The translations under genes and the position numbers were made by a program. This document shows positions 8,310 to 16,904 of a DNA stretch of 61,842 nucleotides, one piece after another. The notes beneath the pieces are model-generated. The model saw only the letters and a program-made list of their open reading frames with translations, was not told the origin of the DNA and searched no databases. Each line of letters begins with the position of its first letter. Position 1 is the stretch's first letter. The stretch is from CAYRWR01 sp964537555. Lineage in GTDB: Bacteria > Spirochaetota > Brevinematia > Brevinematales > CAYRWR01. The stretch spans positions 1 through 61,842 of the forward strand of contig CAZIAD010000017.1 of the NCBI GenBank assembly GCA_964537555.1, given 5' to 3'.

Positions 8310-8318
8310 CATTTACTC

Positions 8319-9305
8319 CTAGTCTACCAGTATATCTGTATAGAGTTCATGCATTTCGGGTTCAGGGCTCTGATCAGCGTATTCCGCCGCAGCCTGGGCC
8401 TTTTCCTTCATCTTGTCATCCAGCTTTTTGTACTCAGCTTCAGTGAGAAGGCCTGCTTCTATCATAGCATTTTTTAGTCCCACTATAGGGTCACTGTCTT
8501 TATAACACTGCAGCTCCTCTTTGGTACGGTACTTAGCCGGGTCGGATGCAGAATGTCCTTTATAACGATAGGTCTTGATCTCGATATAGGAAGGCTCCCC
8601 TTTGCGGGCTTTGGCTACAGAATCTTTGAGTTCTTCGTAGACATTGAGTACATCCATACCATCGATCTGTTTACCCTCCATGCCGAAGGCAGGGCCCATT
8701 TTAGAGAAATCTTCTTCAGCGGATACCCTTTTAAAATCAGTACCCATACCATACTGATTATTTTCGCAGATGAACACGGCAGGCAGGTCCCAGATCCGGG
8801 CCAGATTCATCGCCTCAGCCAGGGCACCCTGGTGGGCAGCTCCATCCCCGAAATAGATGAGTACTACCCCGTCTTCTTTTTTGTACTTGATCTTAAAGGC
8901 TACCCCTACCCCTACCGGTACATGCGCCCCTACAATTCCATTTCCACCCAGCATGTGTTTGTCTTTATCAAAGAAGTGCATGGAGCCGCCTTTTCCTTTG
9001 GAGCAGCCGGTACTCTTTCCATACATCTCAGCCATAATGGAATTGGCATCCATACCACAGGCCAGGGCATGAGCGTGGTCACGGTAAGTAGTAAGAATAT
9101 AGTCTTTTTTCATGTCGAGGGCAGCTATGGAACCCACTGCTACCGCCTCCTGCCCGATGTAGAGGTGTAAAAAGCCCCCCATTTTGCGCAGGCCATACAT
9201 CTGACCTGTTTTTTCTTCAAAACGGCGGATCTCTACCATCTGGGACAGAATTTCTTTAAGGAATTTCTTATCGTATTTTTTTACGTCATAAGTTTTTTTA
9301 ATCAT
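8319..9305 (-). CDS. pdhA: Pyruvate dehydrogenase E1 alpha subunit
   Basis: A 328-residue thiamine-diphosphate enzyme. The cofactor motif GDGAAHQGALAEAMNLA lies near residues 152-168 and ends with ENNQYGMGT; the conserved loop YRYKGHSASDPAKYR is near residue 245. GGSMHFFDKDKHMLGGNGIVG is typical of the PdhA family. It decarboxylates pyruvate and passes acetyl to the lipoyl arm of E2. It sits 9 bases after the PPOX-like gene and just before pdhB. Confidence 0.95.
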   Translation of the reverse strand: MIKKTYDVKKYDKKFLKEILSQMVEIRRFEEKTGQMYGLRKMGGFLHLYIGQEAVAVGSIAALDMKKDYILTTYRDHAHALACGMDANSIMAEMYGKSTGCSKGKGGSMHFFDKDKHMLGGNGIVGAHVPVGVGVAFKIKYKKEDGVVLIYFGDGAAHQGALAEAMNLARIWDLPAVFICENNQYGMGTDFKRVSAEEDFSKMGPAFGMEGKQIDGMDVLNVYEELKDSVAKARKGEPSYIEIKTYRYKGHSASDPAKYRTKEELQCYKDSDPIVGLKNAMIEAGLLTEAEYKKLDDKMKEKAQAAAEYADQSPEPEMHELYTDILVD

Positions 9306-9314
9306 GTCCCGCTC

Positions 9315-9752
9315 CTAAAACTTCACGACTTCATAAGTGCCTTTCATAGGCTTGAAGTATGTCGCTTCTTCTATCACTGTCTCCAGCACTACAAAGTCCA
9401 ATTCATCATGATTGACTTTCCAGAAGACATTGAGTCTCCGGGCCAGTACTTCCATAAGCTGGGCATTCAGAGAGGGATTTTCGATCACATTGATCTTTCC
9501 TCTGAGGCTAATCACTGTCTCTATAGTACGGGGTTGTACCAGCCATTCTACCTGATTATCCTTTTGTAATGCACCCAGCTTTATGGCATGGGGATTAGTC
9601 ACTGCGTAAATGGCCTGGGGGTTATCCCGTAGAATCGTGGGGCTCATCCAGCGCATATGGGGTTTTCCATCTTTGTCGACCGTAGCCAACACAGCTGTTT
9701 TTGCTTTGGTGAGGATCTCGCTCACCTCATTCATCAGTTCCTGTCTGGTCAT
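9315..9752 (-). CDS. PPOX-type flavin-binding protein (general stress 26-like)
   Basis: A 145-residue protein of the pyridoxamine-phosphate-oxidase split-barrel superfamily, with the family pattern AVLATVDKDGKPHMRWMSP near residues 19-37. These proteins bind FMN, F420 or haem and often reduce or shield small molecules. The start at 9752 is chosen because AGGAGG lies 8 bases upstream and it trims an unlikely 40-residue extension. It is embedded between lplA and pdhA in one operon, so a role tied to lipoate or pyruvate metabolism is possible, but this is inference. Confidence 0.8.
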   Translation of the reverse strand: MTRQELMNEVSEILTKAKTAVLATVDKDGKPHMRWMSPTILRDNPQAIYAVTNPHAIKLGALQKDNQVEWLVQPRTIETVISLRGKINVIENPSLNAQLMEVLARRLNVFWKVNHDELDFVVLETVIEEATYFKPMKGTYEVVKF

Positions 9753-9768
9753 TTCTGATCCTCCTGTT

Positions 9769-10692
9769 TTAAAAAACAAGACTCTGGAGGAGGGAAGGAG
9801 AGAATGTCTCCTGCCCCAAAAGCAGAGTCTCAAGATTTTTTTTATTAAACTTATATTCATTCTGTCCCGCATAAATCAGGCTCTTATCCTTTTCTCTGAT
9901 AATATGCTGAACATAGGCATGTTCCACATCCACCTTAAGATGATCCTGGTACATATCCAGCTTTAAGCTGAAGGGTGGGGTCTGGCCATAGATCCAGTCC
10001 CAGCTTTGCAGTCTGTCCCGGATTTCATGGATAGTTTGCAGGTCCAGTGCTCCCTGCTCCAGATCCACAGAGTCTGGTGCATAAGCGTACCATTCCTCTC
10101 TGATAGCAGCTATGACCTTGTCCAGGCTGATGGTTGTATAATGATCTTTGATATTGGTCACAGGAGAAGGATGAGAACGTACTCCTGCCTTCGTCTCCCA
10201 TTGATTTACCGGCCTCAGGCTATCCATAAGACGCAGGTCACTCTGTACCAGCAGAGTCCCATGATGCAGGGCTCGTTCTTTTTTTAAGCAGAATGCATTA
10301 CCTGAGATCTTGCTGCCGTGTAATAGCAGGTCATGTCTCTGGTTCTGGCTGGCAGGTATTCCCAATTTATTCAAAGCTGTTTGTATCAGCCCTGAAAAAA
10401 AGGATGGATTATGTTCCTGTCGGGGGATGATAAAGGCAAAGTTAATGTTTCCCCGGTCATGAAAGACCGCTCCCCCTCCGGATATTCGGCGGGCCAGCTT
10501 TATATCGTGCTCCTGTAAAAAGGGCATATCACATTCCAGCCAGGGATTCTGGTGTTTTCCCAGTACTACTGCATTATCACTCTGCCATAGCAGTAGAATA
10601 CGGGAAGCGGGCGGCATATCTTTTAAGAGATATTCCTCCAGAGCCAGGTTAAAAAAGGTGTCTAGACCCGGATGATGCAGAAAACGATCCAT
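9769..10692 (-). CDS. lplA: Lipoate-protein ligase A
   Basis: A 307-residue ligase of the LplA/biotin-ligase fold. RRISGGGAVFHDRGNINFAFI-like sequence near residue 67 binds lipoyl-AMP, and the conserved Lys lies in KISGNAF near residue 130. A C-terminal accessory domain is present. It attaches salvaged lipoate to lipoyl domains, here most likely that of PdhC encoded in the same operon. The ATG at 10692 follows GGGAGGG; a longer reading frame to 10785 lacks support and would run into the promoter. Confidence 0.9.
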   Translation of the reverse strand: MDRFLHHPGLDTFFNLALEEYLLKDMPPASRILLLWQSDNAVVLGKHQNPWLECDMPFLQEHDIKLARRISGGGAVFHDRGNINFAFIIPRQEHNPSFFSGLIQTALNKLGIPASQNQRHDLLLHGSKISGNAFCLKKERALHHGTLLVQSDLRLMDSLRPVNQWETKAGVRSHPSPVTNIKDHYTTISLDKVIAAIREEWYAYAPDSVDLEQGALDLQTIHEIRDRLQSWDWIYGQTPPFSLKLDMYQDHLKVDVEHAYVQHIIREKDKSLIYAGQNEYKFNKKNLETLLLGQETFSPSLLQSLVF

Positions 10693-10744
10693 CTCATCCC
10701 TCCCTTTATTTCTGTATCCAAATTCCCAGTAATCTACTATGCAG

Positions 10745-10773
10745 ATTATAATCATAAGACAGCCGGAAGTCAA
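10745..10773 (-). promoter_or_regulatory. Promoter of the lplA-pdh operon
   Basis: On the minus strand TTGACT (10773-10768), a 17-base spacer and TATAAT (10750-10745). It lies about 50 bases before lplA and back to back with the aldo/keto reductase promoter. Confidence 0.8.
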
Positions 10774-10849
10774 ATTTATTAACAATGTTAGTCTGAGATA
10801 TTTCTACTTTGATATTGTCGTATGAATACTAAAATGATTTGAAATATTT

Positions 10850-10878
10850 TTGATTTAGAATTTAAACTACCTTATAAT
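10850..10878 (+). promoter_or_regulatory. Promoter of the aldo/keto reductase gene
   Basis: TTGATT (10850-10855), a 17-base spacer and TATAAT (10873-10878), 30 bases before the ATG at 10908. Confidence 0.75.
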
Positions 10879-10907
10879 ATTATTGAATGAGAGGGGAGAA
10901 TTTAATC

Positions 10908-11870
10908 ATGATCAAACGCCGTTTAGGAAAAAGCGATCTTTATGCTTCCGTAATAGGATATGGTGCCTGGAAAGTGTCTAAAGTGATGTGGGAAGGGATC
11001 AATGACAAAACTTCCCTTTATTCAATGGATTGCGCCATTGATCACGGAATTAATTATTTTGATACCGCACCTGCCTACGGCTACGGACACTCTGAAGATC
11101 TGGTAGGTCGGGCTGTAAAGGGAAAAAGAGACAGTGTCATACTGGCCACAAAAGTGGGTAAAAGATGGGATCAGACCGACACCCCGGTATCTGAACAAAG
11201 TAAAAATGCCCAGTTAAAAGTACGTAAAGACCTGAGTAAAGAGTCCGTATTATGGGAGATAGACCAGAGCCTGAAGCGCCTCGGAACTGATTATATTGAC
11301 CTCATTCAGATCCACTGGAATGATAATCGTACTGACCTGCATGAGACCATGGAGGCCTTTATCAAAGCCCGGGATGCCGGAAAAGTAAGGTACTTTGGAG
11401 TATGTAACCTGGGTATTGATAATCTGGATAAAGTACGGCAGGTAGATGAGATCTCTACAATACAGGTACTGTATAACATGATAGACCGCAATACTGAAAT
11501 ATTTCTGGGTAGCAAGCTGGAATACCGTACTGAATCGGAAATACTCCCCTACTGTAAACAGAACCAGATATCTCTCATCCCTTACTGTCCCCTGGCCAGG
11601 AGCTGGCTCACTGAAGTGAGGGATCCGGTCATACCCGTGGATTATCCGGTGTACTGGGATGCCAGTGTAAAAGACAAGATGCTGGAACTGAGGGACCGCT
11701 TTGCAGAGGAGGCTGAACAAAAAGGCCTCAAACTCTCAGAATATGCCCTACAGTGGCTGGTCCGTCAGGAAGTGATAGGTACAGTTATCATCGGTTCAGT
11801 CAACCCTCAACATATAAAAGCCAATGTCGCAGCAGCCGAGGCATTAGAGTCACTGGAATTAGTGAGATAG
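10908..11870 (+). CDS. Aldo/keto reductase
   Basis: A 320-residue TIM-barrel oxidoreductase. The catalytic set is visible: Asp and Tyr in NYFDTAPAYGYGHSE near residues 47-60, Lys in ATKVGKRW, and His in IQIHWND. It resembles the D-threo-aldose / fucose dehydrogenase-like branch (YFDTAPAYG, QWLVRQEVIGTVIIGS), which uses NAD(P)H. The ATG at 10908 is chosen because GAGGGGAG lies 9 bases upstream; an earlier in-frame ATG at 10887 falls inside the likely leader. It is a single-gene unit ended by a hairpin. Substrate unknown. Confidence 0.9.
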   Translation: MIKRRLGKSDLYASVIGYGAWKVSKVMWEGINDKTSLYSMDCAIDHGINYFDTAPAYGYGHSEDLVGRAVKGKRDSVILATKVGKRWDQTDTPVSEQSKNAQLKVRKDLSKESVLWEIDQSLKRLGTDYIDLIQIHWNDNRTDLHETMEAFIKARDAGKVRYFGVCNLGIDNLDKVRQVDEISTIQVLYNMIDRNTEIFLGSKLEYRTESEILPYCKQNQISLIPYCPLARSWLTEVRDPVIPVDYPVYWDASVKDKMLELRDRFAEEAEQKGLKLSEYALQWLVRQEVIGTVIIGSVNPQHIKANVAAAEALESLELVR

Positions 11871-11873
11871 AAA

Positions 11874-11920
11874 AACAGCCCCTGAGGATGCCCCCAGCGG
11901 CTGTTATTTTATTTTTTTTT
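11874..11920. terminator. Bidirectional terminator
   Basis: AACAGCC (11874-11880) pairs with GGCTGTT (11899-11905). A T-rich run follows on the plus strand and AAAAA precedes it, giving TTTTT on the minus strand. It serves the convergent aldo/keto reductase and msrB genes. Confidence 0.75.
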
Positions 11921-12301
11921 GAAGTCTAATGACACTGAATTTATACAGTATCTCTGGCCTGTGGGTGCCGGTCCATCGGGAAAGACATGGCCCAGGTGGG
12001 CACCGCATCTGGCACAATGAACTTCAGTACGCTTCATAAAGAGGCTCTTATCTTCGGTAGTGGCGACATGTTCCGGGGCATAGGGCTGGAAATAGCTGGG
12101 CCATCCCGTACCGGACTCATACTTGGTATCCGAAGAAAAGAGCTCGAGACCACAGGCTGCGCACAGATATGTGCCATGTTCATGATTATCCCATAGCTTA
12201 CCCGTAAATGCCTGTTCCGTGCCATGTTCTCTCATGACCCGGTACTGCTCAGGAGTAAGGATCTCTTTCCATTCTTTTTCGGATCTTTTGATCTGGTCCA
12301 T
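11909..12301 (-). CDS. msrB: Peptide methionine-R-sulfoxide reductase
   Basis: A 130-residue MsrB of normal length. Four zinc-binding cysteines occur in two CxxC pairs (CAAC near residue 47 and CARC near residue 96), and the catalytic Cys is in RYCINSVSL near the C-terminus, together with GTGWPSY and HLGHVFPDGP. It repairs oxidised methionine in proteins, using thioredoxin. GGGAGGA precedes the ATG. It is a standalone gene, not fused to msrA. Confidence 0.96.
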   Translation of the reverse strand: MDQIKRSEKEWKEILTPEQYRVMREHGTEQAFTGKLWDNHEHGTYLCAACGLELFSSDTKYESGTGWPSYFQPYAPEHVATTEDKSLFMKRTEVHCARCGAHLGHVFPDGPAPTGQRYCINSVSLDFKKK

Positions 12302-12368
12302 TCTATCCTCCCTGTAATATTCCTACACTTATTATAGAATATAAGCATAGATTACAGAAAAAGACAAA

Positions 12369-13778
12369 TCACTCACTATAAGTCTCGATGACCTGGCCCG
12401 CCAGGTTAAACTGGTAATATTGTATCTTACCATTGTTTTTATACTCTATGGTGGTATAAGCTACACCGTCTTTATCTGGCTTCAGCTGATCAAACTGTCC
12501 AAATCTTCGAAAAGAAACAAGACGGCCATACACATCATATTCTTTATGATACTTGGCATAGCCCTGACTGTCTTCTTTTAAAGCCCCATCCAGATCGTAA
12601 GAAGCGATCTCCAGGTCCTGCCCCCTGTCATTATACATATAAGTATACTTATGAATGCCCTCGGTGTTTACTGCAGGGCGTTCATCAATCCCAAAATACT
12701 GTTTAGAGATCATGTCTCCATATCGGTTGTACTGATACTTCAGTAAGGCGACATCGCTCTCCTGAGGGACCAGATCATTTTCTGTATTATAATAGGCCAG
12801 CTCCAGCACATTCCCGAATCTGTCATTTTTGTATTCCAGTCTGTGTACCCCTTGTTTTGCCGTTGCTTTATACTCATGATCAAAATAGGCGATGCTCTTT
12901 ATATGCCGGTATTGATCCAGCTTATATCTGATGACAGCCACCCCACCAGTGATCAGCTTATCCTGAGTGTCATAGTATCGAGTTTCCAGGCTGGCATTTC
13001 TATCATCTATGATCTGTATCATGGAATGTGCCTGCAATGCTTTATGCAACACGGGCTTAAAATCACCACCAAAGTAGGAAAACTGCTTTACAGAATAGGC
13101 ATTGGTGCTTACGGAAGTGACTTTCTCATAGACCACTCCAAATATATTGGCAGCCGGCTTTTTTCTGGCATCCAGATAAGTCTTGGTGACAGTGTTTTCT
13201 TCATCCTGATATTCCAGGCTGATCATGGCATAACCCTTATCCAGCACAGGTTTATTCCGCTTATCAAAACTCCTGACCTGAATGAGTCGATCCTGTTCAT
13301 CATAATCAAATCCATACATACATACACCGTTATTGTCATCAGTCAGTCTGGTTTTTTTATCATAATTAAAGGATTTTAAATACCTTTTGTCTTCATCGAG
13401 TTTGGTCCTGATGGTGTAGATACCCCATTCATTGGCTACTGCATTTCCAAATGGATCGGCAAAAGTACGCAACTCAAATCCATCCTCATAGGCCAGATTG
13501 ATAGTGGAATACTGTTTTAATGGGATATAACTGATCCGGCCATTACGTATATAGTGGATCTTGATCAGAGAGTCATCTTTATCTTCGTAAATGAACATAT
13601 AGCAATACTGATTATCCAAACCTTCTTTAGACACTTCTTTGGATCCGGATAGGTCGAGGTAGTTATATCCCATATCCGAAGATTTTTGAGACTGTATCTC
13701 CAGAAAGTAACGGGCATGAATAGAAAAAGCCCAATTGGAAGATAATAACAATATTCCTACACAAAGTAATTTTTTCAT
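12369..13778 (-). CDS. Secreted YD/RHS-like repeat protein
   Basis: A 469-residue protein with a signal peptide (residues 1 to about 20). Nearly the whole mature part is built of repeats of about 40-45 residues with the pattern Y-x2-x-G-x(8)-F-x(5)-P-x(5)-G-x(7)-Y, for example YDVYGRLVSFRRFGQ and YNRYGDMISKQYFG. These resemble YD/RHS-type beta repeats. The ATG at 13778 is preferred because GGGGAG lies 4 bases upstream. A smaller relative is encoded at 46169-47095. Function unknown; an envelope or surface location is likely. Confidence 0.6.
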   Translation of the reverse strand: MKKLLCVGILLLSSNWAFSIHARYFLEIQSQKSSDMGYNYLDLSGSKEVSKEGLDNQYCYMFIYEDKDDSLIKIHYIRNGRISYIPLKQYSTINLAYEDGFELRTFADPFGNAVANEWGIYTIRTKLDEDKRYLKSFNYDKKTRLTDDNNGVCMYGFDYDEQDRLIQVRSFDKRNKPVLDKGYAMISLEYQDEENTVTKTYLDARKKPAANIFGVVYEKVTSVSTNAYSVKQFSYFGGDFKPVLHKALQAHSMIQIIDDRNASLETRYYDTQDKLITGGVAVIRYKLDQYRHIKSIAYFDHEYKATAKQGVHRLEYKNDRFGNVLELAYYNTENDLVPQESDVALLKYQYNRYGDMISKQYFGIDERPAVNTEGIHKYTYMYNDRGQDLEIASYDLDGALKEDSQGYAKYHKEYDVYGRLVSFRRFGQFDQLKPDKDGVAYTTIEYKNNGKIQYYQFNLAGQVIETYSE

Positions 13779-13856
13779 AGCTCTCCCCAATTATAAGTTC
13801 TATATAGTATACCTGATTTTAAGTAAAAAAATGAAATCCTGCAACCTAAAAAAATG

Positions 13857-15374
13857 CTATGGGGTATAATATCCGGGACTGGCTCTTATCTCTGAGCTAT
13901 AAAGCGGATAGACATTGGTCTGGAGAGTAGTGCCCGTCCACGCAGCAGGCTCATTCCCAGGAGTAAAAGCATCGAGTCTGTGCATGGATTTATCCCGGCT
14001 GGAGGAATAGACCCGGGCTCCCCATGCCTCATAAGGCAGTTCCACATCAGCAGCACAGTCTATAACGCCCCCTTCTCTGGAAAGCAGACTCAGTGAAAAG
14101 CCCCCCGAATAGATGAACAGGTCAGCCACAAAGTCTACATAAGAATATTCCTGATAGGAAGATGCGATGACCAGGCATTGTCCCGGCAGCAGGATGGTAC
14201 CCAGCGGAAAACTGAGACTGTCCGGAGATGCAGGTCGATACGCATTGGAAAGTATGATCCGGCACCCCCCCAGTTCCAGGGCGGACTGGGATACATTAGC
14301 CAATTCTATAAAATCGCCTCTCCAGTCACCGGAAATGTTCATAAAGCCTACTTCAGAAAAAACCACCTGCCCGGCATCTGGAAAAGAGACTCTATGTTTA
14401 AACCTGTCCTCCTGGTACTGAGACTGTAGATACTGATTGGAGTAGAATTGATATAATTCCTGTACAAAAGAGCCCTCGATATCCAGTAATAATCCATCCA
14501 TCAGATTATACCGGTGCCGTGTATCCAGGGGAAAGGACCATAGCAACACCCTATCCAGGCTGTCCCCTTCTCCCAGGAATAATGCATTAAACCCGGGTCG
14601 CTTTGTCATGAAATGATTCAGCCATGGGTAATAAGAGCATATATCCTCCGACCGGTCAGGGTCATCCCATAACACGACTTCCGTGGGGGGGCCCTGGGGG
14701 TAAAGATGGTCCAGAAGTGCGAGGAGACGGGTATCCCCGCCACTATTCAGAATAAGAGCGGATCGGCCTGTAAAGTTCTCCAGCGATCTGTACAAAGTAT
14801 TGAGGACATTATCCTGAGGATGAAATCCCAGCTTTACTGATCCATCCGGGAAGCGGTACTCCAGAAATCCGGTTTCAGGCAGTTTAGGGATCTCACTGTC
14901 ATTTCCTTTGGCAAAACGATGCAGGTAAGCCATCTGTTCAAACTCATGGTGCAGTTGGTCTGAAAGCCCCCGGTCTGAAAGCCATACAAAAGGAGGAGAC
15001 AGTGTCCGGGAATCATTCCCTGCAAGGCATATTCCCTGTTCATCTATAAGAAAGATATCTTCATAGATCGCCGAGTTCTGATTTCCGTAATACATAGCTG
15101 CCTCAGCGTAAACAATGCCTTTGTATTTCAGGTTCATCAGGATCTCCAGCTCTATACCCCTGCCTGAAAGTTCCACAAGGATGTTAGATAATGCCGGCCC
15201 GGCAGTCCCGCTCAGAATAATCCGGCACTTAGTGTGTGAGTCATTCAAGAGTGCTGTCAGTTCCTCTTCTGAATGCAGTAAACGTATTGAAGACACATCA
15301 CTGAAATACCGCCCCTCCAGGGAATGACAGGAGAATAAGGCCATAGTCATAATTAAAAACAGGATTAATCTCAT
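13857..15374 (-). CDS. Lipoprotein with degenerate PLD fold and lamin-tail domain
   Basis: A 505-residue lipoprotein (lipobox LFSC, Cys at residue 16). Residues about 25-330 follow the two-lobe layout of phospholipase-D proteins, but the active HxK-x4-D motif is replaced: YEDIFLID at 104-111 keeps only the Asp, and no HKD is seen in the second lobe. Residues about 355-500 form a lamin-tail (LTD) domain: SEVGFMNISGDWRGDFIELAN, then LPGQCLVIAS. It is the last gene of the OB/LTD/PLD operon, after the barrel-like protein. It probably binds without cutting; nucleic acid as ligand is inference. Confidence 0.6.
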   Translation of the reverse strand: MRLILFLIMTMALFSCHSLEGRYFSDVSSIRLLHSEEELTALLNDSHTKCRIILSGTAGPALSNILVELSGRGIELEILMNLKYKGIVYAEAAMYYGNQNSAIYEDIFLIDEQGICLAGNDSRTLSPPFVWLSDRGLSDQLHHEFEQMAYLHRFAKGNDSEIPKLPETGFLEYRFPDGSVKLGFHPQDNVLNTLYRSLENFTGRSALILNSGGDTRLLALLDHLYPQGPPTEVVLWDDPDRSEDICSYYPWLNHFMTKRPGFNALFLGEGDSLDRVLLWSFPLDTRHRYNLMDGLLLDIEGSFVQELYQFYSNQYLQSQYQEDRFKHRVSFPDAGQVVFSEVGFMNISGDWRGDFIELANVSQSALELGGCRIILSNAYRPASPDSLSFPLGTILLPGQCLVIASSYQEYSYVDFVADLFIYSGGFSLSLLSREGGVIDCAADVELPYEAWGARVYSSSRDKSMHRLDAFTPGNEPAAWTGTTLQTNVYPLYSSEIRASPGYYTP

Positions 15375-15383
15375 GGTAAATAC

Positions 15384-16904
15384 CTACAATCGGATTTCTG
15401 TATATAGCCGGAACATACAGGCAGGCGTGACTCCCTGTGCTCCTTCATCCGGCAGGGCAATGCTGAAATATTCGCCCGGTAAAAATATGCCTCCCTCCAG
15501 GCCCCATGACCAACGATAATGCAGCTCTTTACGGTATTTCACATCTGTTTCAAATCCCATGAAGCGGGACCATCGCTTTTGCTGCAGGACTTCCAGATCC
15601 GTATACCCGTCTTCCTGAAGGGAGGAGTGATTATTATCCCAATACCACCATTGATCCAGTATCAGCTCCCGTTTCTTATTTTTCCTGGAATGGTCTTTCC
15701 AGCTAAGGCCGGAGTTTATACTATAAGTACCAGCGCGCCGGGAATACTGATCTGCCCTGAAGTCTATGCCCCGATATTCCAGTATAGCCCCCGGAAAGAC
15801 TCCGTAATACTGGCGAAACACCAGGCCTCCCAAGGTATCACCCTTAAACCCGGTGAATCCATATTTTAGGATCCTGCCCGTGGTGTCCGCTTCAGCTCCC
15901 TCAAAATAGGAAGCCTGAGCAGTGAGCTGGAAAATATGCCTGTGGCTGGACGGGCTGTGCAGAGAAAATGCGGCATGCAGGCCCCAACCGGATACCGGGA
16001 TTATTTCTTCCCGTTTATTATCCCTGCCCCAGGAGTAGGCTGCTTCCACCCGTGTAGCATAATACTTCCCTTCCAAAAACAGGCTCATTCCTCCGATCGC
16101 TAGATAATCCCCGTCATCATAATTGGCAGTCATTCCTCCCCGGGATAGTTCACTACCTCCCTGCCCGTAATCATCCCCGGTAGCTCCAATATCCGCATAC
16201 AAGAAATAGGGTCGAAACTCTACAGAGCTGAGTCCGTCCCGGTAGTATTTTTTTGTAAAAAATGGGGTGAAGCCCAGCCGCAGTGTATTGACGGATGCAT
16301 CAAAATGCTCGATAACATCGGCATGACGGTCTTTCTGTATACTGTAAAAGTCATTAATGGGCGAGTTCATAGCATAAAAATCCAGGATCACATCCAGTCC
16401 CCAACCCAGAGTGGACCTCCAGTACCATTGTATGGCATCTACTGTGTCTTTCCATATATAACGGGGAAATACATCGGCCTCACTGCTGGCATAGGCCCTA
16501 CGGCCCAGGACCAGGCGCATGTCATATAATACCGTCTCAGGTGAGAGGGCTGCCAGGTCTATACTTACATTGAGCCTGTTAAAATACACAGCCTGCTCGG
16601 GAGAACGGTAAGACAGGCTGTCATTTCCCCAGAAACCTGAAATATCCCCTCCCAATTCCAGACTGAACAGATCCAGTATCCTGCCTCTTATAAACCCGGA
16701 AAGGGAAGAGCACATAAGAAAACTCCGGTCATCGGTATATTCCACCATTGTCCGGCTGGAACTATCCAGACTACGCAGATCTGCGTTATTAAAATACAAG
16801 CCTTCCAGCCTGACCCTGAGACTGGTAGAGATCTCTCTGTTGTCCGGATACAAGGTGCACAAGATATTAAAAACTGCCATTATTATCAGTAAACACTTTT
16901 TCAT
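15384..16904 (-). CDS. Outer-membrane barrel-like protein in PLD/LTD operon
   Basis: A 506-residue protein with a signal peptide ending near residue 20 (CTLYPD) and no lipobox. The mature sequence is rich in alternating Tyr/Trp/Gly/Arg strands and ends in RLYTEIRL, as expected for a large outer-membrane beta-barrel. No family was recognised. Its ATG overlaps the stop of the PLD-LTD gene (ATGA), and AGGAG lies upstream, so the two are coupled. It could be the pore or anchor of the complex encoded by this operon. Confidence 0.6.
   Translation of the reverse strand: MKKCLLIIMAVFNILCTLYPDNREISTSLRVRLEGLYFNNADLRSLDSSSRTMVEYTDDRSFLMCSSLSGFIRGRILDLFSLELGGDISGFWGNDSLSYRSPEQAVYFNRLNVSIDLAALSPETVLYDMRLVLGRRAYASSEADVFPRYIWKDTVDAIQWYWRSTLGWGLDVILDFYAMNSPINDFYSIQKDRHADVIEHFDASVNTLRLGFTPFFTKKYYRDGLSSVEFRPYFLYADIGATGDDYGQGGSELSRGGMTANYDDGDYLAIGGMSLFLEGKYYATRVEAAYSWGRDNKREEIIPVSGWGLHAAFSLHSPSSHRHIFQLTAQASYFEGAEADTTGRILKYGFTGFKGDTLGGLVFRQYYGVFPGAILEYRGIDFRADQYSRRAGTYSINSGLSWKDHSRKNKKRELILDQWWYWDNNHSSLQEDGYTDLEVLQQKRWSRFMGFETDVKYRKELHYRWSWGLEGGIFLPGEYFSIALPDEGAQGVTPACMFRLYTEIRL

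Noticed and set aside
12369..13778. RHS/polymorphic toxin
   Set aside because: Repeats are short and there is no toxin C-terminus, RHS core signature or immunity gene beside it.
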